Shown: piece after piece, positions 1 through 10,875 of the stretch
Layout: each line of letters starts with the position of its first letter
Numbering within the stretch: the first letter of the stretch is position 1
NCBI GenBank assembly: GCA_030762935.1
Contig: CM060890.1
Span: 63,056,765-63,120,764, forward strand
Direction of reading: 5' to 3'
Source: Hymenopus coronatus
Lineage: Eukaryota; Arthropoda; Insecta; Mantodea; Hymenopodidae
Length of the DNA stretch: 64,000 nt
Made by a program: the position numbers and the translations under genes
The notes under the pieces: generated by a model
The model's database searches: none
The model's input: the letters and a program-made list of their open reading frames with translations, nothing else
What the model was told of the DNA's origin: nothing

Positions 1-8
1 AAAAAGGG

Positions 9-712
9 ATGTGTTCCATTCACATTATTTTCTCCTCATCTTTGAAAAAAATATTATATTACTTGCTTCCTTGTAAGTAGAAGCTAATTAAGCGAGTACT
101 ATAGGTTAAAGTGATAGTCAAAAATGGTTGCTATGTGACTGAAGTTCCTTTGTTTGTATGGACAGTTGACAAATTCCTGTATGAGAAAAGTATAAGTTTC
201 TCAAAGCTGAAGCCAATAACAAGGAATGTCTAAAAAAACGATCTACTCCACAAATGAAATGTATATAACATAAATGTTGTGTTTTAACGTGCTCTACATG
301 TTAAGCTTTTGTCTATCACTTACCGTGTAGCACTTATGCAAAATTCTGTAAAATTCATCCAGAATAAAGTAGTCTTCAGAGGCTATTCAAGGTATACATT
401 TTATTTATCAGGTAAACATCTTTAATATACGATATTTTAATCAAAATTCTTAGAGCTATTTCTGAGAAAATCAAATTTTTCGAAAAAAGTTTCATGTAAA
501 GGGTAGCCTGGGGTTGAGGGAATTTCTTGAAAATCTTTGTGTCGCATCCTTGGAAGATAATAAACCTAAATACCAAGTTTGGTTTTTAACAGACTTTACG
601 TTTCTGAGCTATGCTGCCCACAGACACACACAAAACATGTATTACCGCTAAAATCTCGGTATCAAAAGTTTGGGTGCATTACAATACCTTCTCTATACAC
701 TATGTTGAGAAA
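9..712 (-). repeat. Rep870 copy 1, reverse orientation
   Basis: This copy reads in reverse from the terminal tgtgttccattcacat segment through the block near 375-395 (rc of the conserved gaatagcctctgaagac-type block) and the GC-richer strip near 500-525 to the caataccttctctatac terminus near 681-700. It lacks part of the usual purine/pyrimidine microsatellite and is about 170 bp shorter than the best copies. Short open frames inside it are repeat sequence, not genes. Confidence 0.78.
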
Positions 713-768
713 ATAATTTGTTACAGCGATGTAGAGGACGTCATGTGAATGGAACACAAGAGATTTTT
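713..768 (+). repeat. Rep870 tail fragment abutting copy 1
   Basis: Right after the reverse copy, the opposite-strand tail of the same family appears (gagaaaataatttgttacag, then tgtgaatggaacaca). The composite therefore carries the same terminus on both outer ends, in inverted orientation. This suggests a fold-back or an insertion of one copy at the end of another. Confidence 0.6.
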
Positions 769-1729
769 TCCCTCTTATACATTTCTTTGCTTTACAATCT
801 TGGCCTCGTTCTAATGTTCGAACACAGATTGTTTTGCTAAGCATGGATTGCGGTGGTAAAAACGCACCCGAATTCTGGAAGTGACATTACTGAACCTCAG
901 CGCTACTGGTTTCGAAAACGTTTTGCTTAAAACTAATGTTCACCATAACAACGCTAACGGTAATTGCAAATATCTGTAATACGAACACCAATATTGGAAA
1001 ATGTTAGAAAGCCATTTACCGCTAAAAGAGAAATCCTGTTCTCAGTTAGTCTACGTATGAAGCTACAACAAATCACTTAATTCCTTTGATTCCTGCATTG
1101 CATTATTGTTGTTCCAAAAAATCTCTGCCTTTAAGAGGCATTGAAGTTTTTATGAATTAAGGGCTTTTGTTTTTGGGCAAGTACGTAGAAAATAACGGCC
1201 TGCTTAATTCCGACAGTGTCATTTATTCCGTGCCATTAAGCTCGGATATCGAAACTGTTAAATTACATTGCAAATAGGCAATTGGATCTGAGGGTGCTAG
1301 GGGAAAAGGAACATTAAAGGAACTGAGCAGAGCGCACGATGAGGGAATTAGGAAGTAAAAAACACGAGCTTGTAGGGGAAACCAAGAATCCCACATAAGA
1401 ATGGGGCTCTGCGAGGATCCTAAATATTTACTCTGTGGAATGATAATGTGACCGGATCTTAGTCAACTGTTTCGCAAAGTTCTTTTGTTCCTCGCTCTTT
1501 AGTGTTTTCTTTTGTCTCTACTGTCATGTGACACTAAAAGCAGCTCGAGCATAGCAATAAAACAAATATATCATAACGTTTTATTTACTGTAAGACTAGA
1601 AAACCAGTAGTTCTTTGTAAGAATTATTTGCAAACTCTGAACGCAATTTACACAAAGAAATGTTTAAATTGACTGAAATAGTAAAAGCTTTAATTTAAAA
1701 ATATTTATAGAAAAGTCTAAAGTGGTAAG
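769..1729. other. Unassigned AT-rich spacer
   Basis: No repeat family or coding potential is recognisable here. Frames are short and broken. Confidence 0.5.
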
Positions 1730-2340
1730 TTCCGAAAGAAAATTTTCAAAAATAATAAAGACAGTAGAAGACAATAAAATAGTTAAAACAGGTCTCCAGT
1801 TTTAGATACTTGGGATGTTAAACCTTAAATTTAAGAAATAATTATTTAGAAACTAAACAAATGTATAAAGATAAATGGGAATATTAAAAGGAAATTGTTA
1901 AATAAAGTCCTTAGAGAGACTATTCTAAAGTTTTATAACACGATGACTTTACCAACGATGCTATTCGGTGCCAATTACACATTAGCCATAAAACAAAAAT
2001 AAAACAACTAATAAGAAACGTTTAACTCCAGTGAAATTATTAGACTCTGGGCCGGCTAGTTACTTCTGGACCATAACAGAAGGGAATTAAATATATCAAA
2101 CATTTGCGCTATAATAAAGCAATATAGGAAACTATGCCATGAACATCTATGTAGGATGGACTCTACTCTTATTCCAGCCAATATATTCAAATATAAGCCC
2201 AGTAGAAAAATAAGAGGAAGATGTCGGAACAACAATAAAGCTTTGAAAAGACCAGTTTTAATTTCGTGAAGTGGGAATGGATCTAAAGGCCCAAACCATG
2301 CAGTAACATCCATGATGAGGATGATGATGATGATAAGAAC
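1730..2340 (+). pseudogene. LINE reverse transcriptase C-terminal fragment
   Basis: This is a decayed 3' end of a non-LTR retrotransposon. Read on the plus strand with frame changes and stops, it gives KQVSSFRYLGC near 1795, INGNIKRKLLNKVLRETIL with KFYNTMTLPTMLFGANY near 1871-1975, LLLDHNRRELN near 2061, and HEHLCRMDSTLIP followed by a Lys/Arg-rich tail near 2120-2240. These match the order of motifs after the reverse-transcriptase active site in insect LINEs (F-x-YLG, LLYGSE-like, W/C-HEHL-RM and a basic GRP-type tail). A short ATG-rich run at 2311-2333 fits the simple-sequence 3' tail of such elements. The palm YADD motif is not included, so it is 5' truncated. RTE- or CR1-like clades are possible; the sequence does not decide. 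Confidence 0.8.
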
Positions 2341-3400
2341 TCCAAAGGTATCTATTTCTACTTCTACGATAACCAGAAGTTTTCCATAGTCTACAAGAGG
2401 TAACATCAATAAAAGATTTAGTTATACGGAACTACAAGCAAAACCTTCTACTTCTCATCCAGAGTTCCAGGTTTCGATTTCCGGGTGGGACGGGATAGTT
2501 TTCTTTAACCAGAATTATTCCGTCCCCCACAGAGTCTGGCAATATGCATGTGAGATCATAAAATTTTGCTTAACGATATAAAATTAATCTAATGTCAATA
2601 ATCTGCAGTTAATATATGAGTCGTTCCACACGTCTAAAGCTCCCGATATGACCATAGAAGGTAAAGGGAGCTATAGAAATGAAAAAAACATTATAAAACA
2701 TCTAAATAAGTTTAGCTTCACTTTATATACAAACACGTATTAACGGCCCACTGCCATAATAAATTTTAATAATTTTATAATAATTAAATTAAATAATATA
2801 TGTATTGAAATTACGAAAGACTGAAATATTTAGTTACGGCTTTGCGCAGATAAAAACACCAACACGCAAAACTGGGTGAACGCAGAAGCAAATTAGCATT
2901 CCATTAAAAATGATTAAACTAATGTATTTGGAGAAATGTGTTATTTAATGTTATATTTTACAAAAATAGCCAAACGTTAAATGTTCAACTTGATAACGCA
3001 ACTGAAGGATACGTTATTATTTTAAAAACAAATGACTGCCAATGAAACATGCAAATATGGGCAAAAGAGCTGTAGGAAAGATCACTACTGCCGTCATTTT
3101 CCTGGAAGACGGACGCTTCACGTCTACAGCATATTTTCAATTTTCATATGTATTTGTAACAGCCATTTGTTATTTCAAGTTTCTTTAAATACAGTGATTG
3201 GAAAGAAACACTACACTCAGTGTTATGATTTGTATTAATATACAACACCGTTATTCTTAACTACGATACCACGCTCCGAAAAACGAGTCAATATGTATTT
3301 ACACTGCAGCTTAGCCGAAGCAAAACGGTTATATTTGTAATTAAATGTCACAAATTGGCGCAACAATCAAGTAAAAAAAAAAAACTAACATTACAAAAGA
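2341..3400. other. Unassigned spacer
   Basis: Mostly AT-rich sequence. Around 2465-2530 a segment with ggtttcgatttccgg resembles a degenerate SINE B-box and core, but too little remains to call it. No gene is seen. Confidence 0.45.
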
Positions 3401-3797
3401 AGTGGCGCAGTGGTAACATGTGCGACTCTCATTTGGGAGGTCGTGGGTTTGATTCCTGACCCATTGGTTGCTTCTTGAGCTTCCCGGGTCGCCAGGTGAA
3501 TGCTGGGAATGTTCCTAATATCCACCGAATTTCCTAACCATCAATTCCTGTTCCCACTATCCTGCTCCTTATCATTTCTTTCAAAGTTGAGGGACCTGGC
3601 GACGGTCTTCCACAGAATAGTGACTTTCACACTGCTTTACGGTAACACTCCATCGGCACTCCTCAGCGGTGCAGGGCCGGGTTTTCTCCGGGTTCTCCAG
3701 TTTCCCCCGCCATCAAATTTCATCTTCATTCCATGTATCATCAGTGTCACGCCTGTGGTGCCATGGTAGTAAAAGCGGGTGTTAAACAGTATAAAAT
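3401..3797 (+). repeat. S-B SINE with tRNA-like head
   Basis: The head carries an A-box-like GTGGCGCAGTGGTAACATG and a B-box-like GGGTTTGATTCC about 40 bases later (3445-3456), as expected for an internal RNA polymerase III promoter. The body contains a GC-rich core at 3679-3712 (ttttctccgggttctccag, then tttcccccgcca) that recurs in other SINE groups here. The end (gtgccatggtagtaaaagc near 3759) reappears at 26384-26570 and 58264-58360 on the minus strand. The 89-residue open frame across it is repeat sequence. Confidence 0.75.
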
Positions 3798-3799
3798 AC

Positions 3800-4546
3800 T
3801 GGTGTTCCATTCACATGACTTTCTCTACATCTCTGGTTGCTACATGACTAAAGTTCCTTTGTTTGTATAGATGGGAGTAGACAAATTCCTGCATGAGAAA
3901 AGTATGTTCTTAATGTGAAACCAATAGCAAGGAATATCTCAAAAACGATCTACTCCACGAAAAAAATGTATATGACATATATTGTATATTTTACCGTGAT
4001 CTACATTTTTTGTGTGCTAAGTTTTTGTTTATTTCTTACGGTTTACCAATTATGCAAAATTTAATATAAAGTCATCTAGAATAAACAGGATTTTAGAGGC
4101 TATTCCCAGAAAATTCTAGGTATACATTTTATTTGAAATGTAAATACCTTAAGTATAAGAGAGTTTAATCAAAAGCATTAGAGCCATTTTTGAGAAAATC
4201 AAAATTATCGAATTTTTTTCCATGTAAAGGGTAGTTTGGGGTGGGAGGATTTTCTTGAAATCTTCGTGTCGCATCCTTGGAAGATACCAAACATAAATAC
4301 TAATTTGCTATTTGATGGTCTTTTCGTTTTTGAGCAATGCTGTACACAGACATACACAGACACACCCACACAGACACACCCACACAGACACACCCACACT
4401 TAAATACACACTGACCTTTTCCCAATTTTTTTTTATTCAGGGGGACTCTAAACATGTATTTCTGGTGAAATTTCGGTATCGAATTTTGGGTGGAATACAA
4501 TACCTTCTCTATACATTATGTACATAGTACGTGTAGAGAAAGTAAA
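3800..4546 (-). repeat. Rep870 copy 2, reverse, short
   Basis: It runs from ggtgttccattcacatgact to the stem-forming end at 4498-4546. About 110 bp near the start are missing: ctacatctctg at about 3825 joins directly to gttgctacatgac. The internal microsatellite is expanded into CACACAGACACACC units at 4348-4400. The copy abuts the S-B SINE. Confidence 0.8.
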
Positions 4547-4820
4547 AATCGGCACTTCCTCTTCGGGTTCTTTCGGGTTATAGTCCCGTCGGGGAACCCT
4601 TAGAGGGTCGGGGCTTGTAAGTTGGGCACGGTCAGCTAGAGACGTACATGCTTGCGCCCGTCGTCATGATCTGGTCGCCATTCGGGCTTCTCCCCTTTAC
4701 CGTCATTGGGATCACACAAATCGCAAAGGGCTTTAGAATCTACGTACGGTGTCTTATCGCAATGACTGGAGACCATCTCCGTATGTCATCCTAATCCAGT
4801 CCTGCTTTAGGTATTTTAAA
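4547..4820. other. GC-rich island of unknown origin
   Basis: About 270 bases are clearly more GC-rich than their surroundings, with segments such as tcccgtcggggaaccc and gggtcggggcttgtaagttg. No convincing frame, tRNA head or terminal repeat is visible. It could be part of a transposable element leader or a host exon or UTR. The sequence alone does not decide. Confidence 0.35.
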
Positions 4821-4997
4821 GTTACGAAATTTAAAAAAAATATATATATATTTAATAAGTAACTCTCATACGATTTGCTTTACTCATTTGTTACAGATAT
4901 TTTTCTTATCTTACAACATGAACATTGAGTGACATCTCTTATCTTTTTATTGCCTTATCATTTTACATGCACGCATATACAATGTAGGTACAAGTAG

Positions 4998-5770
4998 AAA
5001 GAAATGATATTGCCCGCCCAAAATTTCGATTCCAAGGTTTCATCGGAAATAAGTGTTTTGGGATCCCCTGAATAAAAAAAAACATGTTTAGAAAAAGATC
5101 CGGTTTATATCTGTATGTATGTGAGTGTCTGTGGCGTAACTCAAAAAGGAAAAATCGTGTAAATACAAAACGAAAAGTTGTATAAATGTTTGCTATTAAG
5201 GTTCAGTACCTGCCAAGCATGCGACACGAAGATTTTCATAAAAATTCTCTCACTCCCATCTACCCTTTACATGGAAAACTTTTCGAAACTTCTGTTCTTC
5301 TCATAAATAGCTGTAACGATTTTAATTAAAATACCACATGTTTAAAATATATTCATAATAAACGAAACGTACACTTTGAATTTTCTGGGAACAGCCACTG
5401 GAGTTCCCTTCATTTTTATGACTTTTATGTAACTACTAAGCCGTAAGAGACAGATAAAGGCTTACTACTGGTTTGTTTGTTTGTTTGTTTGTAGAGTTAA
5501 CTGTTTCCGTGCTATTGGATTCAATTTTAAACTACTTAAACTTTTATCAAGCGGAAACTGAATTTACGTTTCATCTCTTTTGCTTTACTTTCGGGAATAT
5601 ACAAGAGAACCGAAATTCAATTGCTTCACATATCGATGAGTTTTTCTATTGCTGTAGCCCGGTGTATTTTCTTAATTCCCTTTTACTTACAAGGAAGCAT
5701 GTATTGAGTAAGTTTGCTAACGTTTATCTCCATTAGCATGATGCATATAAAATAATCTTCTGTAGGGAAA
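4998..5770 (+). repeat. Rep870 copy 3, forward, ends missing
   Basis: It starts inside the family (cgattccaaggtttcatcgg), passes the microsatellite near 5115-5140 and the lysine-rich-looking block near 5250, and stops just before the terminal gagaaagtcatgtgaatgg segment. The 87-residue frame at 5473-5736 is repeat sequence. Confidence 0.75.
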
Positions 5771-6274
5771 ATTTGTTTTTGGAGCAGCCAGAGAATAGAA
5801 CAAACACCTTTTTATTTTTATTTCCTCTTTTTTAATCAACATAATTTAATCGGTTAGTCATATCGAACGGTGAGGTACAAAATAGTTTAAATATGATCAT
5901 ATGGTCCGGGTCCCTATGGCTTAAGAGTTTTAATAATTATAAAATTGTATTTATTTTCTGAAACATTATATTAAATGACTATGCTGCAGTCGGGATTTAT
6001 TATGATCTTAGCAATCTCGATTTGTGGCCTCGGAGATAGGAAGGTTTCTTATTATAGCAATAATAAGCTGACTTTTCACTTTAAATTGTGCTTGATTATT
6101 AAAACCAATAAACGTTGAGGAGAGTTAGTTACTCTGTATACACATTTACCACAAATCTCGATGCAGGTTTGCTAGTGTGGCACGCTATGCATTGTTGCAC
6201 CTCCAATAAAGACTACACTCGAACTCTTGATACTATTCTAACGCGCGCCACCATGCATTCATATCTTGCGTAAC
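5771..6274. other. Unassigned AT-rich spacer
   Basis: No recognised element or gene. Confidence 0.5.
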
Positions 6275-6491
6275 ATATCAATACAGTCAAATTATAGAGC
6301 TATTAAATTAATATAATCAAACAATTGTTAATTTTTATATCGTGGAATTAATTTCTAATTACTTATAATTTCACAATATTTGTATATGTTTTATATTTAG
6401 TGTCGTATGCAATCTTTCCCATAATGCAGTAATTAGGAGGTATGGTGACGTTATGGGAGCATGGCAGTGAAAAAAAAAATTGAAATTGAAA

Positions 6492-6713
6492 TTTTATTTA
6501 TGGACGGACGCTCTTTAACTACTGTGGTTCTCAGCGTCCCATTCTATGTTGGGCGTGATAGACCTATTATTAATTTTGCTCAGAGGCCTCTTTACCAGGA
6601 TTGAGGCTCTTTTACGTGCCGTAGATCTATGACATGGGACTAACATACTTCTCTTCCAAAGGAAGCCCACGACGTATGAGACTAGCATAGTAACCACTAC
6701 ACCACGGAGGGCG
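6492..6713 (-). repeat. S-A SINE, internally deleted
   Basis: It runs minus-strand from the head rc (accacggagggcg at the right end) to the tail with ggacgctctttaactactg at the left. The part from the B-box to the front of the body (between gaggaagc-like and cccacgacgta) is deleted. Confidence 0.8.
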
Positions 6714-6939
6714 AAATCATGTGGTTTCTTTTCTGCCCCCAAGCGGATTTGAAAGATATCAATATAGTTAAATTATTGTTATTAAATTAACATTGTAAAA
6801 CAATTATTAAACGTTTATATTATTATTACTAATTCTTAAATTTCACAATGTTTGCATATTTTGTGCCGTGTGCAATCTTTCAAATAGTACAATAATTACG
6901 AGGTATGGTGCCGTTATGAGAGCTTAGCAGTGATTACAG

Positions 6940-7219
6940 TTTTATTTATGGACGGTCTTTAACTGCTGTGGTTCTCAGTGTCCTATTCTATGTTGGGCGC
7001 GAAAGACCCTCAATTTTGTTCAGAGGCCTCTTTGTGAGGATTGAGGCTCTTTTACGTGCTGTAAATTTATGACACGGGACTAACAACTTTACTTATTTTC
7101 CAAAAGAAGCCATTGTAAGAATGTTTATGCCCCAAAAAATCCATTGTCCTTCGCTGGGTTTGAGCCCACGACGTTGAGTATATGAGACTAGCATGGTAAT
7201 CACTACATTACGGAGGGCG
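6940..7219 (-). repeat. S-A SINE in duplicated unit 2
   Basis: Nearly complete. The tRNA-like head (B-box rc gggtttgagcccacgac at 7157-7173) is at the right and the tail tttatttatggacgg at the left. It keeps the segment lost from the unit 1 copy, so the deletion there happened after the duplication. Confidence 0.82.
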
Positions 7220-7566
7220 ACATGGCAGTGATAAGGATATTCGTCACCAACTACACCACGTGGCATCTTTACAGCCCCCAATCGGATTTGAACTACGAGT
7301 CTTCCTGTTTTTGTTCAGTTGCTCTAAGCAACATGCAACATGCAATCTAAATCTACTTTTCCAAAACCTGCATTAGTATACAATTTATATTCAGTTCTGT
7401 AAGTTTTCCCAGCTTGACTTCCTTTGATTACTTTCAGATGTCTCCCTAGGTAATTTCGAATACCAAACTGTAACATAGGGTCACTTTACAGTATCACAAC
7501 TTGATTTTTATTTCTTTGAGCGTAAACGAAAAAGAAAAGTGTAATTCTTCTTCTCATTTTACCCTT

Positions 7567-7892
7567 CTTAATTTAGGACTTAAATCCCCAGGATTTGCAA
7601 TCCAGGCCCGTTAAGTTCAGCTGGGAAGCAGACAGACTCGGGATCAGATAGAGGCGCAAGGGTGATCAGCCCGACTTTCGGAATGAGAATGAGGAAGTGG
7701 ATGACGGTGTTAAAATGGATGAACGGAAAGTTTATAATGGAGTAATTGGTGGAATGAAAGGTGGAGGAAACCGGAGAAAACTGCCCAGACGTCGCTTTGC
7801 CCAACACATTCAGTCCCCTGAGATCGAATTTTGGCCGCCCTGGTCAGAGGCAAGTGGTCTAACGATTCAGCCACAGCGTCGCCGACAAATAT
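7567..7892 (-). repeat. S-C SINE
   Basis: On the minus strand the head reads TGGCTGAATCGTTAGACC with a B-box-like AATTCGATCTC near 7821-7833. The core (rc ggaggaaaccggagaaaactg, 7762-7782) corresponds to the shared SINE core also found in S-B. Overlapping open frames on both strands are incidental. Confidence 0.68.
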
Positions 7893-8424
7893 ATAAGAAA
7901 ACAAATTTATAAGATCACGGTATCTTGTGTGTATACAGTAGTATCTAAATACATAGGTCCTGAATTCAATCTCTGTCTAGAAGGTGGGAAACTTTCTCAG
8001 CTAGGATTATTTTCTAGTTTTCCTAGTGTGGAAGTATGTCTATATGAATGCCTGAATTTATAGACAACCCAAATATTAACCCAAGTAGTAAATGAGTGAA
8101 TATCACTTCAAGCGCAAAAACCGATCATAGGACCTATACATTAAATACAAAAAATATAAAACAAACAACAAAGTTGAAAATGCGCACATCCATTTAAACG
8201 TTCGCAATTAAACATTTTAATGTCCAAACGGGAATATTTGATTCTTTAATCGATAGTGCTTGGATATATCTTCTGCATTTTAAGAGAGTAATTTTTTCCT
8301 GGATATTTTATCGAAAACTCTATATCGAATAACTGTAAAATAAATGTCCTCTACCAGAATTAAAGCATTTTAAATGCCAGTAAACAAGAGTAAAATCATA
8401 GTGCGTTGCTATGAGGGAAAAAAA
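7893..8424. other. Unassigned spacer
   Basis: AT-rich sequence with no recognised element. Confidence 0.5.
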
Positions 8425-9090
8425 TCTGACGTATTCCATTCATATGTCTTTCTCTAGTTGTTTAATAAACAAACTTCCCTAACAAAAGATTATTTTTTGT
8501 CTATGTCATCCAAATCCAGACAAACATCACCAGAAGTGTTCATAATACTTGCTTTGTTGTTAGCAGAAAAGAAATAAAGGAATGCACCAGGCTAAACCGC
8601 TAATCAAATTTTTAAAAGCTATTACTATGTGAAATAATTGAAATTATCTTTGCAATCCTGGGAGTAAAACAAAGAGATGAAACAAAAGTTGACTTCTCGT
8701 TTGAGAAATGGTTAAGTAGTTCAACATTGAAACCAAGAACATTTTTTTTTAAAGTTAACCGTTCGGATTATTAGTTTCAATTTTAGCCACTTCAACTTTT
8801 CTCAAACGGGAGGACATATTTCTTCTTGCTATTCGTTTGTTTACCCCTGAAAAGCAAACAGATTGAAATTTCAATTGTTACACATAGCGACCGGCTTTTA
8901 GAAGACGAGACTATCGCTTTAGCCTGTGCATTTTCTTATTTCCCTTCTACTTAAAAGGAAGCTAGTAATAAGACTAATTCTGCTTCTATTTATCTTGGTT
9001 AGTATGAAGTAGATAACCAATTATTTTTTGAAAAAAGATTTTGTTTATCAAACATCTAGAGGGCATCATGTGAATAGAACATTTTAGATG
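8425..9090. repeat. Fold-back (inverted) Rep870 pair
   Basis: A reverse-oriented Rep870 end (8425 to about 8741, from tctgacgtattccattcata) is joined head to head with a forward-oriented one (about 8742 to 9090, ending gcatcatgtgaatagaaca). The two arms, each about 320-350 bp, are inverted copies of the same outer third of the family, so the single strand could fold into a long imperfect hairpin. The internal two thirds are absent. Confidence 0.75.
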
Positions 9091-9240
9091 TTCTCCCCTC
9101 TACTTACAAGGGGCTAAGTAATAAGGACAATTTCCGCTAGTATTTATCTCGATTAGCATGATGTAGGTAGAAGAACACGCTTTTTAACAATAATTTATTA
9201 CTGAGATCTGGAGAAATGCATGTGATTGTAACACATCAGG
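9091..9240 (+). repeat. Rep870 forward tail fragment
   Basis: It holds ctacttacaaggggctaagt, the atttatctcgattagcatg block and the tgtgattgtaacacatcagg terminus. The 5' part is missing. Confidence 0.68.
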
Positions 9241-9254
9241 TTGTTTTTTTTTTT

Positions 9255-9383
9255 TTCTTTTTTTGTATTTAGGACTATAAAATATGTATTTCTGTTGAAA
9301 TATAGGTATCGATTTTTTTAGTGAAATACAATATCTTTGCTATATACTATGTACATTGTACATACGTACTAGAGAAAGTAAAA
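9255..9383 (-). repeat. Rep870 stem-end fragment
   Basis: This is the reverse-oriented stem end of the family: tatgtatttctgttgaaat, then aatacaatatctttgctat, then actagagaaagtaaaat. It follows a T/C-rich run and is separated from the tail fragment only by that run. Confidence 0.68.
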
Positions 9384-9671
9384 TACATAACAAATATATA
9401 CATAGATAACTAAATCAGCCTTTTAGATTTTACCCTAGTACTGTATGTCTTATATGTATACCCCAAAGCTAGAAACTCCAAAGGGCTAAGCCTTATAGCC
9501 TCAATCGCTTGAACTCCTACAAATATATTACTTCTTTTTCAGCGAAGGGTAAACCTAAGCCGGTTTTCCGTAAGAAACAAAGGTCAGAGCCCAGCACAAA
9601 GTTCAGCTGCAGGAATAGAGAAAGATTCAAAGATCAGGTAGTCTGTGCCTTAGAGAGCATCCACCAAGCAG

Positions 9672-9940
9672 AATAACGGCGGTTTGGTCTGTGACCCATT
9701 GGGGAAGTCGCGGGTTGATTCCTGAGGCCATCTATGTGATCCACGTTTTCTTTCGCGGGTTTCCCTGGTCTCCAAGCAAATGCTGCTTAGGTTTCTTTCG
9801 TCCTACGAATTTCTTATTCCTCCTTGTCGTTTCCATTGTCATTTAATTCATCCTTCATCTCGCTAGTTTCTTTCAGTGATGGTGCTGGTGCGGTGTGGCA
9901 GGGAGTGATTCTGTGTTCTCCGTGTCAGAATGAAAGGGAA
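9672..9940 (+). repeat. Degenerate S-B-like SINE
   Basis: A B-box-like gcgggttgattcctgag lies near 9711-9727. It is followed by gcgggtttccctggtctcca, aatgctgcttaggtttctt and a body parallel to the 3401-3797 copy. The A-box region is degraded. Confidence 0.58.
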
Positions 9941-9941
9941 T

Positions 9942-10189
9942 TCACAGACTATTTCCAGAAAGTCAAGATTTACATTTAATTTGTCATTTTAATTAAAATT
10001 GAGCCATTGTTCACAGATTATAGTGTTTGATAAATGCCATGCAACGGGTAACTTTGCATGTGAGAAATGTTTTGAATATCTTTGCGTCACATCCTCCGAA
10101 GATGCTAAAACTTTTCGTTTTTTAATTATGCTTTTCACTGATTCACACACATATTCACACAGACCTTTTTTTAAAACCTTTTTTTGGGT
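9942..10189 (-). repeat. Rep870 internal fragment, diverged
   Basis: It spans from cagactatttccagaaagtc to the cctttttttgggttcc block in reverse orientation. It is much more diverged than the copy that follows, so it is probably an older insertion. The 67-residue frame here is repeat sequence. Confidence 0.62.
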
Positions 10190-10875
10190 TCCTTATAAGT
10201 AGAAGGGAAATAAGAAAATGCACAGGCTAAATTGATAGTCTCGTCCTTTAAAAGCCGGTCGCTATGTGAAAAAATTGAAATTCCACACTCTTGCTTTCCA
10301 AAAGTAAACAAACGAAAAACAAGAAGAGAAAACCATAATCCAGAATATCTAAAAAAAGATTAACTCCACACAATAATGTATGTGACATAAATTGTGTTTT
10401 TAATGAGATCTACATTGTTTGTGTAGTAAATTTTTATATATCTCTTACGGTTCGCCGGTTATACGAAAGCCATCCAGAATTAAGAGGTCTTCAGAAGCTA
10501 TTCTCAGAAAATTCAAGATAAACATGTCATTTGTCATAAAAAATATATTAAATATAAGGTATTTTAATAAAAATCGTTAAAGCCATTTTTTAGAAAATTA
10601 AACACTTCCGAAAAGTTTTCTATGTAAAGGGTAGTTTGGGGTGGGGGGGAGTTTCTTGAAAATCTTCGTGTCTCATCCTTGGAAGATACTCAACTTAAAT
10701 ACTGAGTTTGCTATTTAATCCAGACACGGGCATGTTTCTAAAAATGCTTTTCTGGATTTCAGAGGGTACAAAATTTGTATTTCCGGTGAAATCTCGGTAT
10801 CGAATTTTTGGGTGCAATACAATACCTACCTTCTCTACACAGTATGTACATAGTACGTGCGGAGAAAGTAAAAAT
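10190..10875 (-). repeat. Rep870 copy 5, reverse
   Basis: It begins inside the family at ccttataagtagaaggg and runs to the stem end (acacagtatgtacatagtac at 10839-10858, then ggagaaagtaaaaattt). The G-run at 10641-10649 marks the purine strip seen in all copies. It carries the longer-subfamily segment near 10310-10340. The microsatellite is deleted. Confidence 0.8.

Larger units (their letters stand above)
6275..7292. repeat. Tandem segmental duplication of about 480-540 bp
   Basis: Unit 1 (about 6275-6753) and unit 2 (about 6754-7292) share the same order: atatcaatacagt-like start, AT-rich stretch, caatatttgtatatg-like segment, gtgcaatctttc-like segment, gaggtatggtg, then a reverse S-A SINE, then cccccaagcggatttgaa or cccccaatcggatttgaa. 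The units have diverged by substitutions and by an internal SINE deletion in unit 1. Confidence 0.8.

Noticed and set aside
3401..3475. Functional tRNA gene
   Set aside because: Only the A- and B-box regions are tRNA-like; paired acceptor and anticodon stems are not preserved and a SINE body follows. The same holds for 12735-12825, 16454-16530, 42510-42562 and 58670-58735.
5473..5736. 87-codon frame as a gene
   Set aside because: It lies entirely within Rep870 copy 3 and is not conserved in other copies.
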